A stretch of 64,000 nucleotides of DNA from Alistipes finegoldii DSM 17242 (GTDB taxonomy: Bacteria; Bacteroidota; Bacteroidia; Bacteroidales; Rikenellaceae): contig NC_018011.1 in NCBI RefSeq assembly GCF_000265365.1, forward strand, positions 930,001 to 994,000, in the 5' to 3' direction. Both the position numbers and the translations under genes were made by a program. Under the pieces are notes generated by a model. The model was not told where the DNA came from. It ran no database searches and saw only the letters and a list, made by a program, of their open reading frames with translations. Shown in pieces: positions 8,259 to 16,736 of this stretch; within the stretch, counting starts at the first letter, position 1; each line of letters begins with the position of its first letter.

Positions 8259-9434
8259 TTATTTTATTTCAGGAAGAGTTACGGGAATCCAAGTCGGCGT
8301 GCCGCCCACGGCAGAGAGATTCGTGCCGTTCGCATGGTCGATGATCGTCGAACCGGAACCCTCGTTGAATTTCCAGTAGGCTACCAGCCCTTCGCTTTCG
8401 GGGCTGACACCGTACATGTTGCCGGCGATCTGCTCCGGCGTGCGGGCAACGCTCCAAACGCGCAGCTCGGAAATCTCTCCGGGGATGTAACGCTCCTCGT
8501 TGTACGACTTGCCGACATAACAGTTGCCGGTCAGCGTAACCGATCCGCTCATCTTCTGATTGGAGTAGGCCACCTGTTTGCCGTTCTGGTAGTAGATGCG
8601 CTCGCCGTTTACGGCGTCCCAAACCACGGCGATATGCACCCACTCGTTGACCGGAAGCCCCGGAGCGGCATTGGCTGCGGGCCAGTTGCCGCCGTTGGCC
8701 GATCCCGTGGCCAGCTGGAGCTGGTCGCGCGGACGGTCGGCATCGCCGATACGCACGAGGAAGTTGCCTTCGATACCGAATACCGAGCTGAGGGCGTCAC
8801 CGCGGCCGTCGGTCCAGTCGGCGCTGCGCAGCAGGGCCTCGATAGTGACCTGCTTCATGCCGCTGACGAGCGGTTTGGCGTCGGCCGACCAGCTGACCGG
8901 GAAGTTCATCCACGCGATGTTGGCCACCACGTTGATCATCGCACCCTGACGGGCCACGAAGTAGACCGTACTGCGACTGTCGAGCAGATCCACGCCATTG
9001 CACGAAGTTACCGTCACGGGCAGCACGTAACGACGGCTGCCGTCGAGGGTGTTGATATCCTTGAACACGATCTCTATCGCGTCGCCGCTCACCTGACCGG
9101 CCGCAATGTCGATCCGGTTGGAAGAGAGTTCGTAGCATTCGGCGGGAAGCGCCACGGCATTGTCGCCGTAGATCATGTTGTAGGCGGCGACCTGCGACGG
9201 ATCGGCCTCGATCGTCACGGCGACCTGCTGTCCGGCAGGCTTGGCCAGACGCGATTCGATCGTCTTGGTATAACCCGGCGTATCGCTCTTGATCAGCAGA
9301 TCGTCGGAGAGGATGGCCGAAGTGATATAGAACTTGTTGTCGAAACGATGCTTCTCGACATCCTCGTTCTTACAGCCGGTGAAAACGACTGCGGCGAGTG
9401 CCGAGAGAACCAATAAGCATTTATTGTATTTCAT
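8259..9434 (-). CDS. DUF1735/LamG-type lipoprotein, probable surface glycan-binding protein, PUL1
   Basis: This 391-residue lipoprotein (lipobox FTGC near residue 20) has an N-terminal DUF1735 domain (about 25-160) and a C-terminal concanavalin-like LamG_3 domain (about 170-391). LamG features visible are WVHIAVVWDAVNGERIYYQNG, ISELRVWSVARTPEQI and LVAYWKFNEGSGSTIIDH. It resembles BT3986-type proteins, which bind but do not cut glycans. A paralog sits in the same slot of PUL2 (25363-26718). It is 12 bases from the gene upstream and 19 from the one downstream. Confidence 0.85.
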   Translation of the reverse strand: MKYNKCLLVLSALAAVVFTGCKNEDVEKHRFDNKFYITSAILSDDLLIKSDTPGYTKTIESRLAKPAGQQVAVTIEADPSQVAAYNMIYGDNAVALPAECYELSSNRIDIAAGQVSGDAIEIVFKDINTLDGSRRYVLPVTVTSCNGVDLLDSRSTVYFVARQGAMINVVANIAWMNFPVSWSADAKPLVSGMKQVTIEALLRSADWTDGRGDALSSVFGIEGNFLVRIGDADRPRDQLQLATGSANGGNWPAANAAPGLPVNEWVHIAVVWDAVNGERIYYQNGKQVAYSNQKMSGSVTLTGNCYVGKSYNEERYIPGEISELRVWSVARTPEQIAGNMYGVSPESEGLVAYWKFNEGSGSTIIDHANGTNLSAVGGTPTWIPVTLPEIK

Positions 9435-9446
9435 GGCTGTCAGTTT

Positions 9447-10496
9447 TTAGATGGAGGGGTTCATAATGCCGATCGCCTCGCGGGTCTTGGCCCACACCTT
9501 GGCGGGGTTGTAATAGTCGTACTGGACATCCTCGATCAGCAGCCCCGCACGGGTATGGCCCGGCGAGGGGAGCGTCACCCATCCGGCCCAAGCCTCGATC
9601 GCCTCGACCGTATCGCCGAAGGCATCGACCATGCCGGTATAACCGAACTCCTTCTTGTCGTCGCCGGGACGGGTGGTCTGGGCCGTCACGATCAGACGGT
9701 CGGCCGGCACGCCGGCAACGCTGACTGCGGTAAGAGCCGAGAACGACATTTCGTCGAGCGTCTTCACGTCATTGGTCGGCAGGATGATGTAGGCGCACTC
9801 GTCCAGCAACGGCATATTCGCCTCCGTAACGGCTCCGGTGAAGCCGCGGAAGACGAGCGCATGCGAGGGATGAGCCTCGTGCCAAGCGCGGATCGGCGCG
9901 AAGAGCGCTTCCTGACGGGCCGTATAGACAGCCAGCGCCTCGTCCTGCATGCTGCCTACGGCCTTGCCCGTATAGGTGAAGATGAAGCCGTCGTAGCCCC
10001 AGCGGTCGACCAGTGCGATCTGCTCGCCGACACGGCCGCCGAGATAAGCCAGCGCATCGTCCTCGCTGAGCGTGGGGTCCTCCTTCAGCACCTGCGTCCA
10101 GTCGTTTTCGAATGTCTGCAGGTCGATATTGAAGAGGATGCGGGTTCCCTTCTCATGCACTTTCCGGATTTCATCGACAAGCGTCTGGCAAAGGACGGAC
10201 GGAACCGGATTCACGACGATGAAATCGACGCTGTCGGGCATTGCCGTGAAGTGCTGCGTACGATGGGTCGTCGCGGCGCCGTTTTCGGGAACGGTCATCG
10301 TAACGAACACCGCCTTGTGCGAACCGGCCTTGTACTCCCGGAGCGCCTGCATGTACCGGGCATACAATTCGGGATTCGTCTCCTCGAATGACGAATAGTT
10401 CACGTCGATCGCCTCAGGCTCGACGGCCTCGTGGCAGCCGACCATGAAAAGCACGGCTGCAAGAGGCAGAAAATATCTTTTGATGTTGATTTTCAT
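9447..10496 (-). CDS. Catalytically inactive GH18-like lipoprotein, probable glycan-binding protein, PUL1
   Basis: This 349-residue lipoprotein (lipobox VGC near residue 21) has a GH18-type barrel, recognisable from the strand WGYDGFIFTYTGKAVG. At the place of the GH18 catalytic Glu there is Thr176, and the preceding Asp is Tyr, so hydrolysis by the usual mechanism is not possible. By analogy with the gene after SusD in Bacteroides N-glycan loci it probably binds glycan at the surface. It lies 19 bases after susD. Its PUL2 counterpart is 26727-27656. Confidence 0.82.
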   Translation of the reverse strand: MKINIKRYFLPLAAVLFMVGCHEAVEPEAIDVNYSSFEETNPELYARYMQALREYKAGSHKAVFVTMTVPENGAATTHRTQHFTAMPDSVDFIVVNPVPSVLCQTLVDEIRKVHEKGTRILFNIDLQTFENDWTQVLKEDPTLSEDDALAYLGGRVGEQIALVDRWGYDGFIFTYTGKAVGSMQDEALAVYTARQEALFAPIRAWHEAHPSHALVFRGFTGAVTEANMPLLDECAYIILPTNDVKTLDEMSFSALTAVSVAGVPADRLIVTAQTTRPGDDKKEFGYTGMVDAFGDTVEAIEAWAGWVTLPSPGHTRAGLLIEDVQYDYYNPAKVWAKTREAIGIMNPSI

Positions 10497-10515
10497 AGTT
10501 TGACGGTTTTATAGG

Positions 10516-12105
10516 TTAGCGAATCCGGGGATTGCAATCCCACCACAGACGGGTGGACATTTTGTCCTGACCGCCCAGCCACTGATCCACGGCGGCCCGG
10601 ATCGTTTCGCCGTTCGCCTCGTACTCCTCCAGCGGATAGGTCATACGGCGGGCGCCCAGCTGCAGATTCGTGATGTCGGGATTGTTATTGACCACCACCG
10701 GGAACAGACGCGGATAGCCTGTACGGCGGTAATCGGCCCACGCTTCGGTACCCAGCGGGAAATTGGCGATCCACTTCTGGGTGATGATGCGTTCGAGGTT
10801 CTCTTCGAAAGCCGCCCCGTCGTTCCAAGGGATCGTGACCGTCGACTGGTTCGAACAGCTGTAACCGAATGCCGGGTCGTCATAGCCGCCGGGAAGCGCC
10901 GTCGAAGCCATATAGGCAGTCAACTGATCCGCGACGCCACAACGCTCGAACGAGAGCCGGATACCCTCCTCGTAGAAGGTCCGGGCGTTGCCGCCCATCG
11001 CCCAGCCGCGCAAAGCGCCCTCGGCGCGCAGGAAGGCCACCTCCGAAGCGTTCATCCACATCAGCGACGTCGATGCCGTCACGTTATACCGCGAGAAGTT
11101 GTTGATACGATCATCGTCGGGAATCTGGATGCCGTTGCGAAGACCGTCATAGCCGCCTCCGCTGAAAGCCGACTCGTTGAAATAGCTCGCACGACGGGGA
11201 TCGTCGTAACCGTTCATGAACGACGCGATATCGGCGGCGACGCGGTGGTCGCCCGCACCCGACTTATAGCTGAAGAAGCAGACGTAGAAAGGATTGCCGT
11301 CCTTGCCGAAGCCCGTATACATGGCATTGCCGGAGTTGTCCTCGATCACGCCCAGCTCCGAGCTGACGGCCTCCTCGGCCAGCTGCTGCGGAGTACGACC
11401 GTCATCGGTGGTGAAATCCGTATAGACGATACGCATCGCAAGACGCAACTTGAGCGAGTTGGCCAGACGGCCCCAGCGCTCCAGACTGCCGCCGTAAAGC
11501 CGGTCGGCATCGGTGGTGATCATGCCTGCACGGTTGCGCGTAAGCACCTCGACGGCAGCATCCAGATCAGCGAACATGGCCTTGAAGACCTCTTTCTCCG
11601 AGTCCAGCGGCACCGGATCGGCGCCCGTACCCACCTGCGTATAGGGAATCGGTCCGTAGGTGTCGGCGACGCGGTGTACGCCGGCGACCTTCACCACCTT
11701 CGCCACGGCGATGGCATTCTCGTCTTCGGTCACCTTGCACAACTCCGTGAAGTTCGACATTTCATTGGTGTAGATAACCCGGTAAAATACCGGCGACCAG
11801 TTCGACTGCGGGTCGTAGGTCGAGAATTTTCCGGTGTTGAATCCGCTGTTCGCATCGGCGATATAACCGCCGTAAGGCCCGCCCAGCAGCAGATCGGTGA
11901 ACTGGCACTGATTGACGTCGGCCGGAATGACCCAGCTCTGCATGGTGGTCATGAACGACCGCATGGCGTAACCGTCCCGCTCCATATCCTCTGCGGTAAC
12001 CTCATAGGGATTCCGGTTGATATCTTCGTAGTTGGCCGTGCAGGATGCCGCGCCGAGCGCTGCCGCCGCAAGGGCCACCGTCATATTCGATATATTGAAT
12101 TTCAT
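10516..12105 (-). CDS. SusD/RagB-family nutrient-binding lipoprotein, PUL1
   Basis: This is the surface lid that works with the neighbouring SusC transporter. The 529-residue protein begins with a lipoprotein signal (lipobox AASC near residue 22) and the SusD start YEDINRNPYEVT. It continues with TPR-like helices (WGRLANSLKLRLAMRI, near residue 215) and the late motif ITQKWIANFPLGTEAWADYRRTGYP cut here at residues around 440-465. It is 15 bases downstream of susC. It is of the SusD-like type usually found with N-glycan loci. Confidence 0.93.
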   Translation of the reverse strand: MKFNISNMTVALAAAALGAASCTANYEDINRNPYEVTAEDMERDGYAMRSFMTTMQSWVIPADVNQCQFTDLLLGGPYGGYIADANSGFNTGKFSTYDPQSNWSPVFYRVIYTNEMSNFTELCKVTEDENAIAVAKVVKVAGVHRVADTYGPIPYTQVGTGADPVPLDSEKEVFKAMFADLDAAVEVLTRNRAGMITTDADRLYGGSLERWGRLANSLKLRLAMRIVYTDFTTDDGRTPQQLAEEAVSSELGVIEDNSGNAMYTGFGKDGNPFYVCFFSYKSGAGDHRVAADIASFMNGYDDPRRASYFNESAFSGGGYDGLRNGIQIPDDDRINNFSRYNVTASTSLMWMNASEVAFLRAEGALRGWAMGGNARTFYEEGIRLSFERCGVADQLTAYMASTALPGGYDDPAFGYSCSNQSTVTIPWNDGAAFEENLERIITQKWIANFPLGTEAWADYRRTGYPRLFPVVVNNNPDITNLQLGARRMTYPLEEYEANGETIRAAVDQWLGGQDKMSTRLWWDCNPRIR

Positions 12106-12120
12106 GGCGTTTTAGCTTGA

Positions 12121-15100
12121 TTAGAATTTGACACGCACGTTGAAGCCGATGCTGCGCAACGAAGGCATCATGAAATAGTCGATGCCCTGATAGTAGTTGC
12201 TGGTGGTAGCGACCGCCTCTGGATCAAAGGGCGCCTTGTTGTAGAGCATCCACAAGTTGCGGCCTACGATCGAGAGGGTGATGTCGCAAACGTCTCCCAG
12301 CTTCTTGCGCGGAATCGTGTAGCCGATCGAAGCCTCCTGCAACCGCACATTCGTAGCCGAATAGGTGTAGTACTGCGGAGTCGTATCGCCGTTGGCGACG
12401 GTCTGGTACCATTTCTGCGCATCGATCAGGTCGTTGCCGTTGATGACGATGCCGCCCGCATCGCGCGCATCGGCCGACGAGGCCGATACGCCGTAGTAAT
12501 CCATTACGGCCTGCGTGCGCGAGTAGACTACGCCGCCCAGACGGGCCGTGAGCAGGAACCCGAAATTGAAGTTGCGCCAGCGGAAGTCGTTGCGCCATGC
12601 CAGATTGGCGTCGGGGAATACGGAACCCAGCTTGATGAAATCCTTGGTCTGCGTCTTGTTGTCCACGAAGATGTTGCCGTCCATATCCTGATAGATATCG
12701 CCGTTCGAGTCGCGGCGCAGGTCGGCGCGCGAATAGATGTCGCCCAGCGAGCCGCCCTCGCGCAGAATGAAGCGGACGTTACCCATGCCTCCCACGTTCA
12801 GGTCGCCGATCGGAGTGACCTTGCCCGTGTTGGGGTCGATCACCTCTTTGCCCAGCTTCATGATCTTGTTGCGGTTGACGCTGGCCGTGAAGTTGCTGTC
12901 CCATGAGAAGCGGTTCCACGTATTCTTGTAGCCCAGCGACATTTCGAAACCGCGGTTGCGCACGTCGCCGTCCTGCTTGTAGACCTTGCTGTACATCGAA
13001 CTTGCGGGGATGCCCGTGTTGAACGTCTGGTTGATCGTACGGGTGTTATAGTACGAAATGTCGAAATTGAAATGTCTGAGGAAGCGCATCGTAAGACCGA
13101 CTTCGAACGATTTGGTGCGTTCGGGCTTCAGGTCGTAGAGCGGACTTTGGGACGAGAGGTTCCAGCTGTTGGTCGAAGAGTTCCACGAGCGGGTCGGATT
13201 GGCGTAGAAACGCGAGAAAGCCAGACCCACCGATGCGTACGACGCACGCAGCTTGACGTAGGAGAGGTTCTTGGGCATGTTCGGGATGATCTCCGAGAGC
13301 ACGACCGAAGCGCCGACCGACGGATAGAAGAACGAGGAGTTCACCGAGTTGGGACCCGCCAGCTGCGAAGGCCAGTCGTTGCGGCCCGTCACGGTCAGGT
13401 AATACGCCCCCTTGAAGCCCACCTCGGCCGAGAAGAAGACCGACTGCGACTGCTCGCGCCAGCCGATCTGCTCGCGGACGGTCTTCGAATTGGAGAGGTT
13501 GTAGACGTTGAACACGTTGGGGATGTTATTCGGCTCGTAGATGGCGTTGCCGTCCTTGTCGTAACCGGTCTGCTCTCCGTAGGCGATCGGGCCGCGGACT
13601 TTCGAGGCGTCGGAACGCATGTCCGAGATCGAAGCGCCGACGTTGGCCTGCAGACTCCAGTTCTCGCCGAAGGTCTTGTTGATATTGACCATCACGTCGC
13701 CGTAGGTCTGACGGTCGTTGGTCTTGGTGATGCCGTAGAGACCGTTGGGCGATCCCTCGGTGCGCAGGTTGTTGGTCGATGCGTAGAGCTTCTCGGTATA
13801 GTCGCTGTTCGAGTTGTCCACCCGGATGCGGCCCGAAACCGAGAGCCAGTCGAGGATGTCGTAGGTCAGCGAGGCGTTGATCATGTAGCGGTCCTTGCGG
13901 TTCTCGCGCAGGTTGCGGTAGCTGATCCAGTAGGGGTTCTGCATCTGATAGGTATCGGCTCCCATCGTCGGCCAGTACTGCTCGTAGATGCCGCGCGAGG
14001 GGTTGTAGCGTTCGTACATCTCCACATCCGCCCAGTCGTCGCCGCGCGGGAAGAGGTAAGCCGACACCAGCGGGTTGGAGTAGACGCCCTGATTGACCAT
14101 GTTGCGGTCTTTCTGGATAATGTAGCTGGCACCCAGATCGAGGTGCATCTTGTCCTTGAGGAACGACGAGGTATTGCGGAAAGTGAAGTTGTAACGGTCG
14201 TAACCGTTGTTGGGAATAATACCGCGCGAATTGACGGCGCCGGCCGAAGCATAGGTCTGGCTGCGCTCGTTGCCCGTCGAGAACGAAACCGTCTCGGTGC
14301 CCACGACGCCCGTCTGGAAATAGTCGTCGGCAGGGTCGTAGCCCCTGTAATTGAACGCATTCAGACGTTCGCCCCACGAGTAGATGCCGTTGGCGGCTCC
14401 CGCCAGCTTGTCGCCCGTGCCGTAACGGGTCTGGAACATCGGCATCACGAAAGGCGCGAGCACTTCGGTGTTGCTCGTCACCGTCACGGTCGTCTGACCG
14501 GCCTTGCCGCGCTTGGTCGTGATCAGAATGGCGCCGTTGGCGGCATCCGAACCATAGAGTGCCGCGGCGGCTGCGCCCGACAGGACGGTCATCGACTCGA
14601 TATCCTCAGGGTTGAGGTCGGCGATGGCCTCCGAAGAGCCCTGCGAATCGAACTCCTCGCTGCCGTCGCTGCGGAAGTTGCACATCGGAATGCCGTCGAT
14701 CACATAGAGGGCGTTCGACGACTGCTCGATGGATTTCGAACCGCGCATCACGACCTTCGACGAACCGCCGACACCCGACGACGAGGCGTTGATATTCAGA
14801 CCGGCCACCTTGCCGTTGAGCGAATTGACGAAATTGACGTCTTTCACGGCCACGATGTCCTCGGCGTTGATCTGCTGGGCATTATACGAGAGCGCCTTCT
14901 CCGAGCGCTTGATGCCGAGGGCCGTCACGACGACCGATTCGATCTCCGATGCGGCCTCGCGCAGCGTAATGTCGAACGAAGTGCGGTTGCCGACGGCAAC
15001 CGCCTGCGGCTCATAGCCCAGATAGCTCACTTCGAGCCATGCCGTCGAAGGTGCGGGCACCGAAAGGGTGAAACGGCCGTCGGCGTCGGTCGTCGTACCG

Positions 15101-15528
15101 GTCGAGGTGTCGCGGACGATGATCGTGGCGCCGATGACCGGCTGGCCGCTCCCGTCGCGGACATAACCTGCGACGGCCGCAGGCTGCTCGGCTTTCTTTA
15201 CGGAGAGGATGATGCTCAGCGAACGGATGTCGTAGGTCAGGTCCGCACCCGCCACCATCCGGTTCAGGGCTTCCGTAAGCGGCACCGCCGTAACATCGAG
15301 GCTTGTGATACGGTCGGTCTTGACATCCGAACCCGTAACGAACAGATATTTGGTCTGCCGTTCGATCTCGGACATGATCTGTGACATCGGGACACGGTCC
15401 ATCCGGATCGTAACTTGGGGCAGGCTGCGGTTCTGGGCCGCCGCCCGCGGAGACCAGATAGCGCAAAGACCAAGCATGAATAAAAAAGTAAATGACCTTT
15501 TCGCTTGTCTGATAAATGTTTTATTCAT
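12121..15528 (-). CDS. SusC/RagA TonB-dependent transporter with STN signalling domain, PUL1
   Basis: This outer-membrane importer is 1135 residues. In order it has a signal peptide (1-32), an STN domain (about 37-110, with VPMSQIMSEIERQTKYLF), a carboxypeptidase-regulatory-like domain (about 118-200, GQPVIGATIIVRDTSTGTTT), a plug (about 205-340, ending near NALYVIDGIPM) and a 22-strand-type barrel ending in FNVRVKF. The STN domain is the part expected to signal to the FecR anti-sigma factor encoded just upstream. I chose MNKTFIRQ at 15528; 32 more codons upstream cross a stem-loop in the leader and look untranslated. Confidence 0.94.
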   Translation of the reverse strand: MNKTFIRQAKRSFTFLFMLGLCAIWSPRAAAQNRSLPQVTIRMDRVPMSQIMSEIERQTKYLFVTGSDVKTDRITSLDVTAVPLTEALNRMVAGADLTYDIRSLSIILSVKKAEQPAAVAGYVRDGSGQPVIGATIIVRDTSTGTTTDADGRFTLSVPAPSTAWLEVSYLGYEPQAVAVGNRTSFDITLREAASEIESVVVTALGIKRSEKALSYNAQQINAEDIVAVKDVNFVNSLNGKVAGLNINASSSGVGGSSKVVMRGSKSIEQSSNALYVIDGIPMCNFRSDGSEEFDSQGSSEAIADLNPEDIESMTVLSGAAAAALYGSDAANGAILITTKRGKAGQTTVTVTSNTEVLAPFVMPMFQTRYGTGDKLAGAANGIYSWGERLNAFNYRGYDPADDYFQTGVVGTETVSFSTGNERSQTYASAGAVNSRGIIPNNGYDRYNFTFRNTSSFLKDKMHLDLGASYIIQKDRNMVNQGVYSNPLVSAYLFPRGDDWADVEMYERYNPSRGIYEQYWPTMGADTYQMQNPYWISYRNLRENRKDRYMINASLTYDILDWLSVSGRIRVDNSNSDYTEKLYASTNNLRTEGSPNGLYGITKTNDRQTYGDVMVNINKTFGENWSLQANVGASISDMRSDASKVRGPIAYGEQTGYDKDGNAIYEPNNIPNVFNVYNLSNSKTVREQIGWREQSQSVFFSAEVGFKGAYYLTVTGRNDWPSQLAGPNSVNSSFFYPSVGASVVLSEIIPNMPKNLSYVKLRASYASVGLAFSRFYANPTRSWNSSTNSWNLSSQSPLYDLKPERTKSFEVGLTMRFLRHFNFDISYYNTRTINQTFNTGIPASSMYSKVYKQDGDVRNRGFEMSLGYKNTWNRFSWDSNFTASVNRNKIMKLGKEVIDPNTGKVTPIGDLNVGGMGNVRFILREGGSLGDIYSRADLRRDSNGDIYQDMDGNIFVDNKTQTKDFIKLGSVFPDANLAWRNDFRWRNFNFGFLLTARLGGVVYSRTQAVMDYYGVSASSADARDAGGIVINGNDLIDAQKWYQTVANGDTTPQYYTYSATNVRLQEASIGYTIPRKKLGDVCDITLSIVGRNLWMLYNKAPFDPEAVATTSNYYQGIDYFMMPSLRSIGFNVRVKF

Positions 15529-15535
15529 AAATTTG
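15505..15535 (+). promoter_or_regulatory. Consensus promoter antisense to the PUL1 susC start
   Basis: On the plus strand, TTG at 15505-15507 is followed 20 bases later by TAAATTTG at 15528-15535, an exact match to the Bacteroidetes -33/-7 consensus (TTTG, TAnnTTTG). The -7 box begins on the base that pairs with the A of the susC start codon. It points away from susC, into the susC leader, and would start RNA near 15542. Confidence 0.68.
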
Positions 15536-15541
15536 TACTTT

Positions 15542-15611
15542 AGGTTTGAGTAGGAAGTTTGCTTGACCTCCGGCCTGTGCGATGTGCTACCATCCGCACG
15601 GGCCATTTTTT
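15542..15611 (+). ncRNA. Predicted DonS-like cis-antisense small RNA over the PUL1 susC leader
   Basis: The predicted RNA of about 70 nt starts about 7 bases after the TAAATTTG box and ends at an intrinsic terminator. The stem is GGCCTGTGCGATG at 15572-15584 with CATCCGCACGGGCC at 15591-15604 (one bulge, one G-T pair), then a run of T to 15611. It is fully complementary to the susC 5' leader, 14 to 84 bases before the start codon. Position, size and gene context match DonS, the cis-antisense repressor described for N-glycan PULs of Bacteroides fragilis. The same layout occurs in PUL2. Transcription is inferred, not shown. Confidence 0.62.
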
Positions 15612-15666
15612 GAGGGTCCGACAATCATAATATCTGATTTCTCATAAACTTGGGTTACTTCATAGG

Positions 15667-15682
15667 CCGGTCGTTTTAAGGT
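15667..15682 (-). promoter_or_regulatory. Shared box upstream of PUL1 susC, candidate ECF-sigma -35 element
   Basis: On the minus strand this reads ACCTTAAAACGACCGG. A near match, ACCTAAAACCCCGG, occurs at 32748-32761 in PUL2, in both cases between the FecR stop and the antisense-RNA terminator (56 and 58 bases beyond it). The conserved position suggests the sigma-specific promoter of susC. No matching -10 box could be defined. Confidence 0.4.
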
Positions 15683-15692
15683 TGGACTGAGT

Positions 15693-16634
15693 TTATCGAA
15701 TGGTTATCGTATTGTTCTGTTCGTCTTTCTCGTACTCGAAATCGGCAAACCGCTGCAGCACCTGAAGCGCATTGTCGATACCTACCGACTGCCGTATCTT
15801 ACCCTGTCCGATACGGATCGACGGTTCGCGCTCGATACGGATTGTGACGCCGAAGGTCTTTTCGAAGCGGTGCATCAGCTCGGAGAACGACTGATCGGTC
15901 AGGCTGATGATTCCGTTCGTCCACAAATATTCCTCATCGTTGTCGATCTGCGCGAGACAGAGATGCTTCCCTTCGAGCGTCACCATCTCGTCGGGTTCCA
16001 GCACCAGTCGTTCGCCGGGGACGAGCCGGCTGGAAACGGCGACGCGGCCTTCGAACAGAGCCGTCGAGAAGAGCCCGTTCTCCTCCTCGGCCACGACATT
16101 GAATTTCGTGCCCAGCACCTCGACGTCGCAGGCGTATGTCCGGACGATGAAGGGATGTTTCGCATCGTGCACCACTTCGAACCGGGCTTCGCCTTCGATC
16201 TCCACGCGGCGCTCACGCCCCGTAAAGAGCGCCGGATAGCGAAGCGTCGTTCCAGCGTTGAGCCATACCGAGGTACCGTCCTGCAACGTCAGGCTGACGC
16301 GCTGTCCGTGCGGCACGGAGACCGACAGCAGCCGCTCGCCCTGCCGTGAGAAATCGCGTGCGGCGTGAAAATAATAACCGCCGAAGGCGAGCAGTACGAC
16401 TGCCGCTGCTGCCGCGCTCCACCGGCGCAGGACGGAGCCGAAACGGCGCCTGCGGTCCTTGGCGTAAAGTTCGTTGATGACCGGGGCGCTCAAAGCCACC
16501 AGATCGTGCTGCCGCTGCACCTTTGCGAGTTCCGATTCATGTGCAGGATCGGCCTCCAGCCACGTCAGCACGGCCGTTTCCTCCTCAGGCGATGCTTGGC
16601 ACGCCACATAGCGATATAATGTTTCCTTTTCCAT
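15693..16634 (-). CDS. FecR-family anti-sigma factor, PUL1
   Basis: This inner-membrane anti-sigma factor is 313 residues. It has a cytoplasmic N-terminal segment (1-70), one transmembrane helix (about 72-90, AAAAAVVLLAFGGYYF), a periplasmic FecR domain (about 110-215, with PHGQRVSLTLQDGTSVWLNA) and a C-terminal DUF4974 domain (about 240-313) of the kind that contacts the STN domain of a SusC. It lies between the sigma gene and susC on one strand. It would hold the sigma factor inactive until SusC senses its glycan. Confidence 0.92.
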   Translation of the reverse strand: MEKETLYRYVACQASPEEETAVLTWLEADPAHESELAKVQRQHDLVALSAPVINELYAKDRRRRFGSVLRRWSAAAAAVVLLAFGGYYFHAARDFSRQGERLLSVSVPHGQRVSLTLQDGTSVWLNAGTTLRYPALFTGRERRVEIEGEARFEVVHDAKHPFIVRTYACDVEVLGTKFNVVAEEENGLFSTALFEGRVAVSSRLVPGERLVLEPDEMVTLEGKHLCLAQIDNDEEYLWTNGIISLTDQSFSELMHRFEKTFGVTIRIEREPSIRIGQGKIRQSVGIDNALQVLQRFADFEYEKDEQNNTITIR

Positions 16635-16716
16635 AAGTTGCTATATTGACGCACGACAATGCGGGATTTGCGAAAAAAATCGCAAAATCCCGCAAATAAA
16701 TATTTTTAATAATTCC

Positions 16717-16725
16717 GGGGGGGGG
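16717..16725. repeat. Nine-G homopolymer tract between sigma and FecR genes
   Basis: Exactly nine consecutive G lie 11 bases beyond the sigma-factor stop codon, in the gap before the fecR start at 16634. The same length occurs at 17279-17287, 32129-32137 and 60757-60765. Confidence 0.9.
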
Positions 16726-16736
16726 CTATCCGGCCG

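Noticed and set aside
13072..15384. 770-residue plus-strand frame across PUL1 susC, and a similar 867-residue frame at 29780-32383
   Set aside because: Both are antisense shadows of SusC coding sequence; their composition is biased and no domain is seen.
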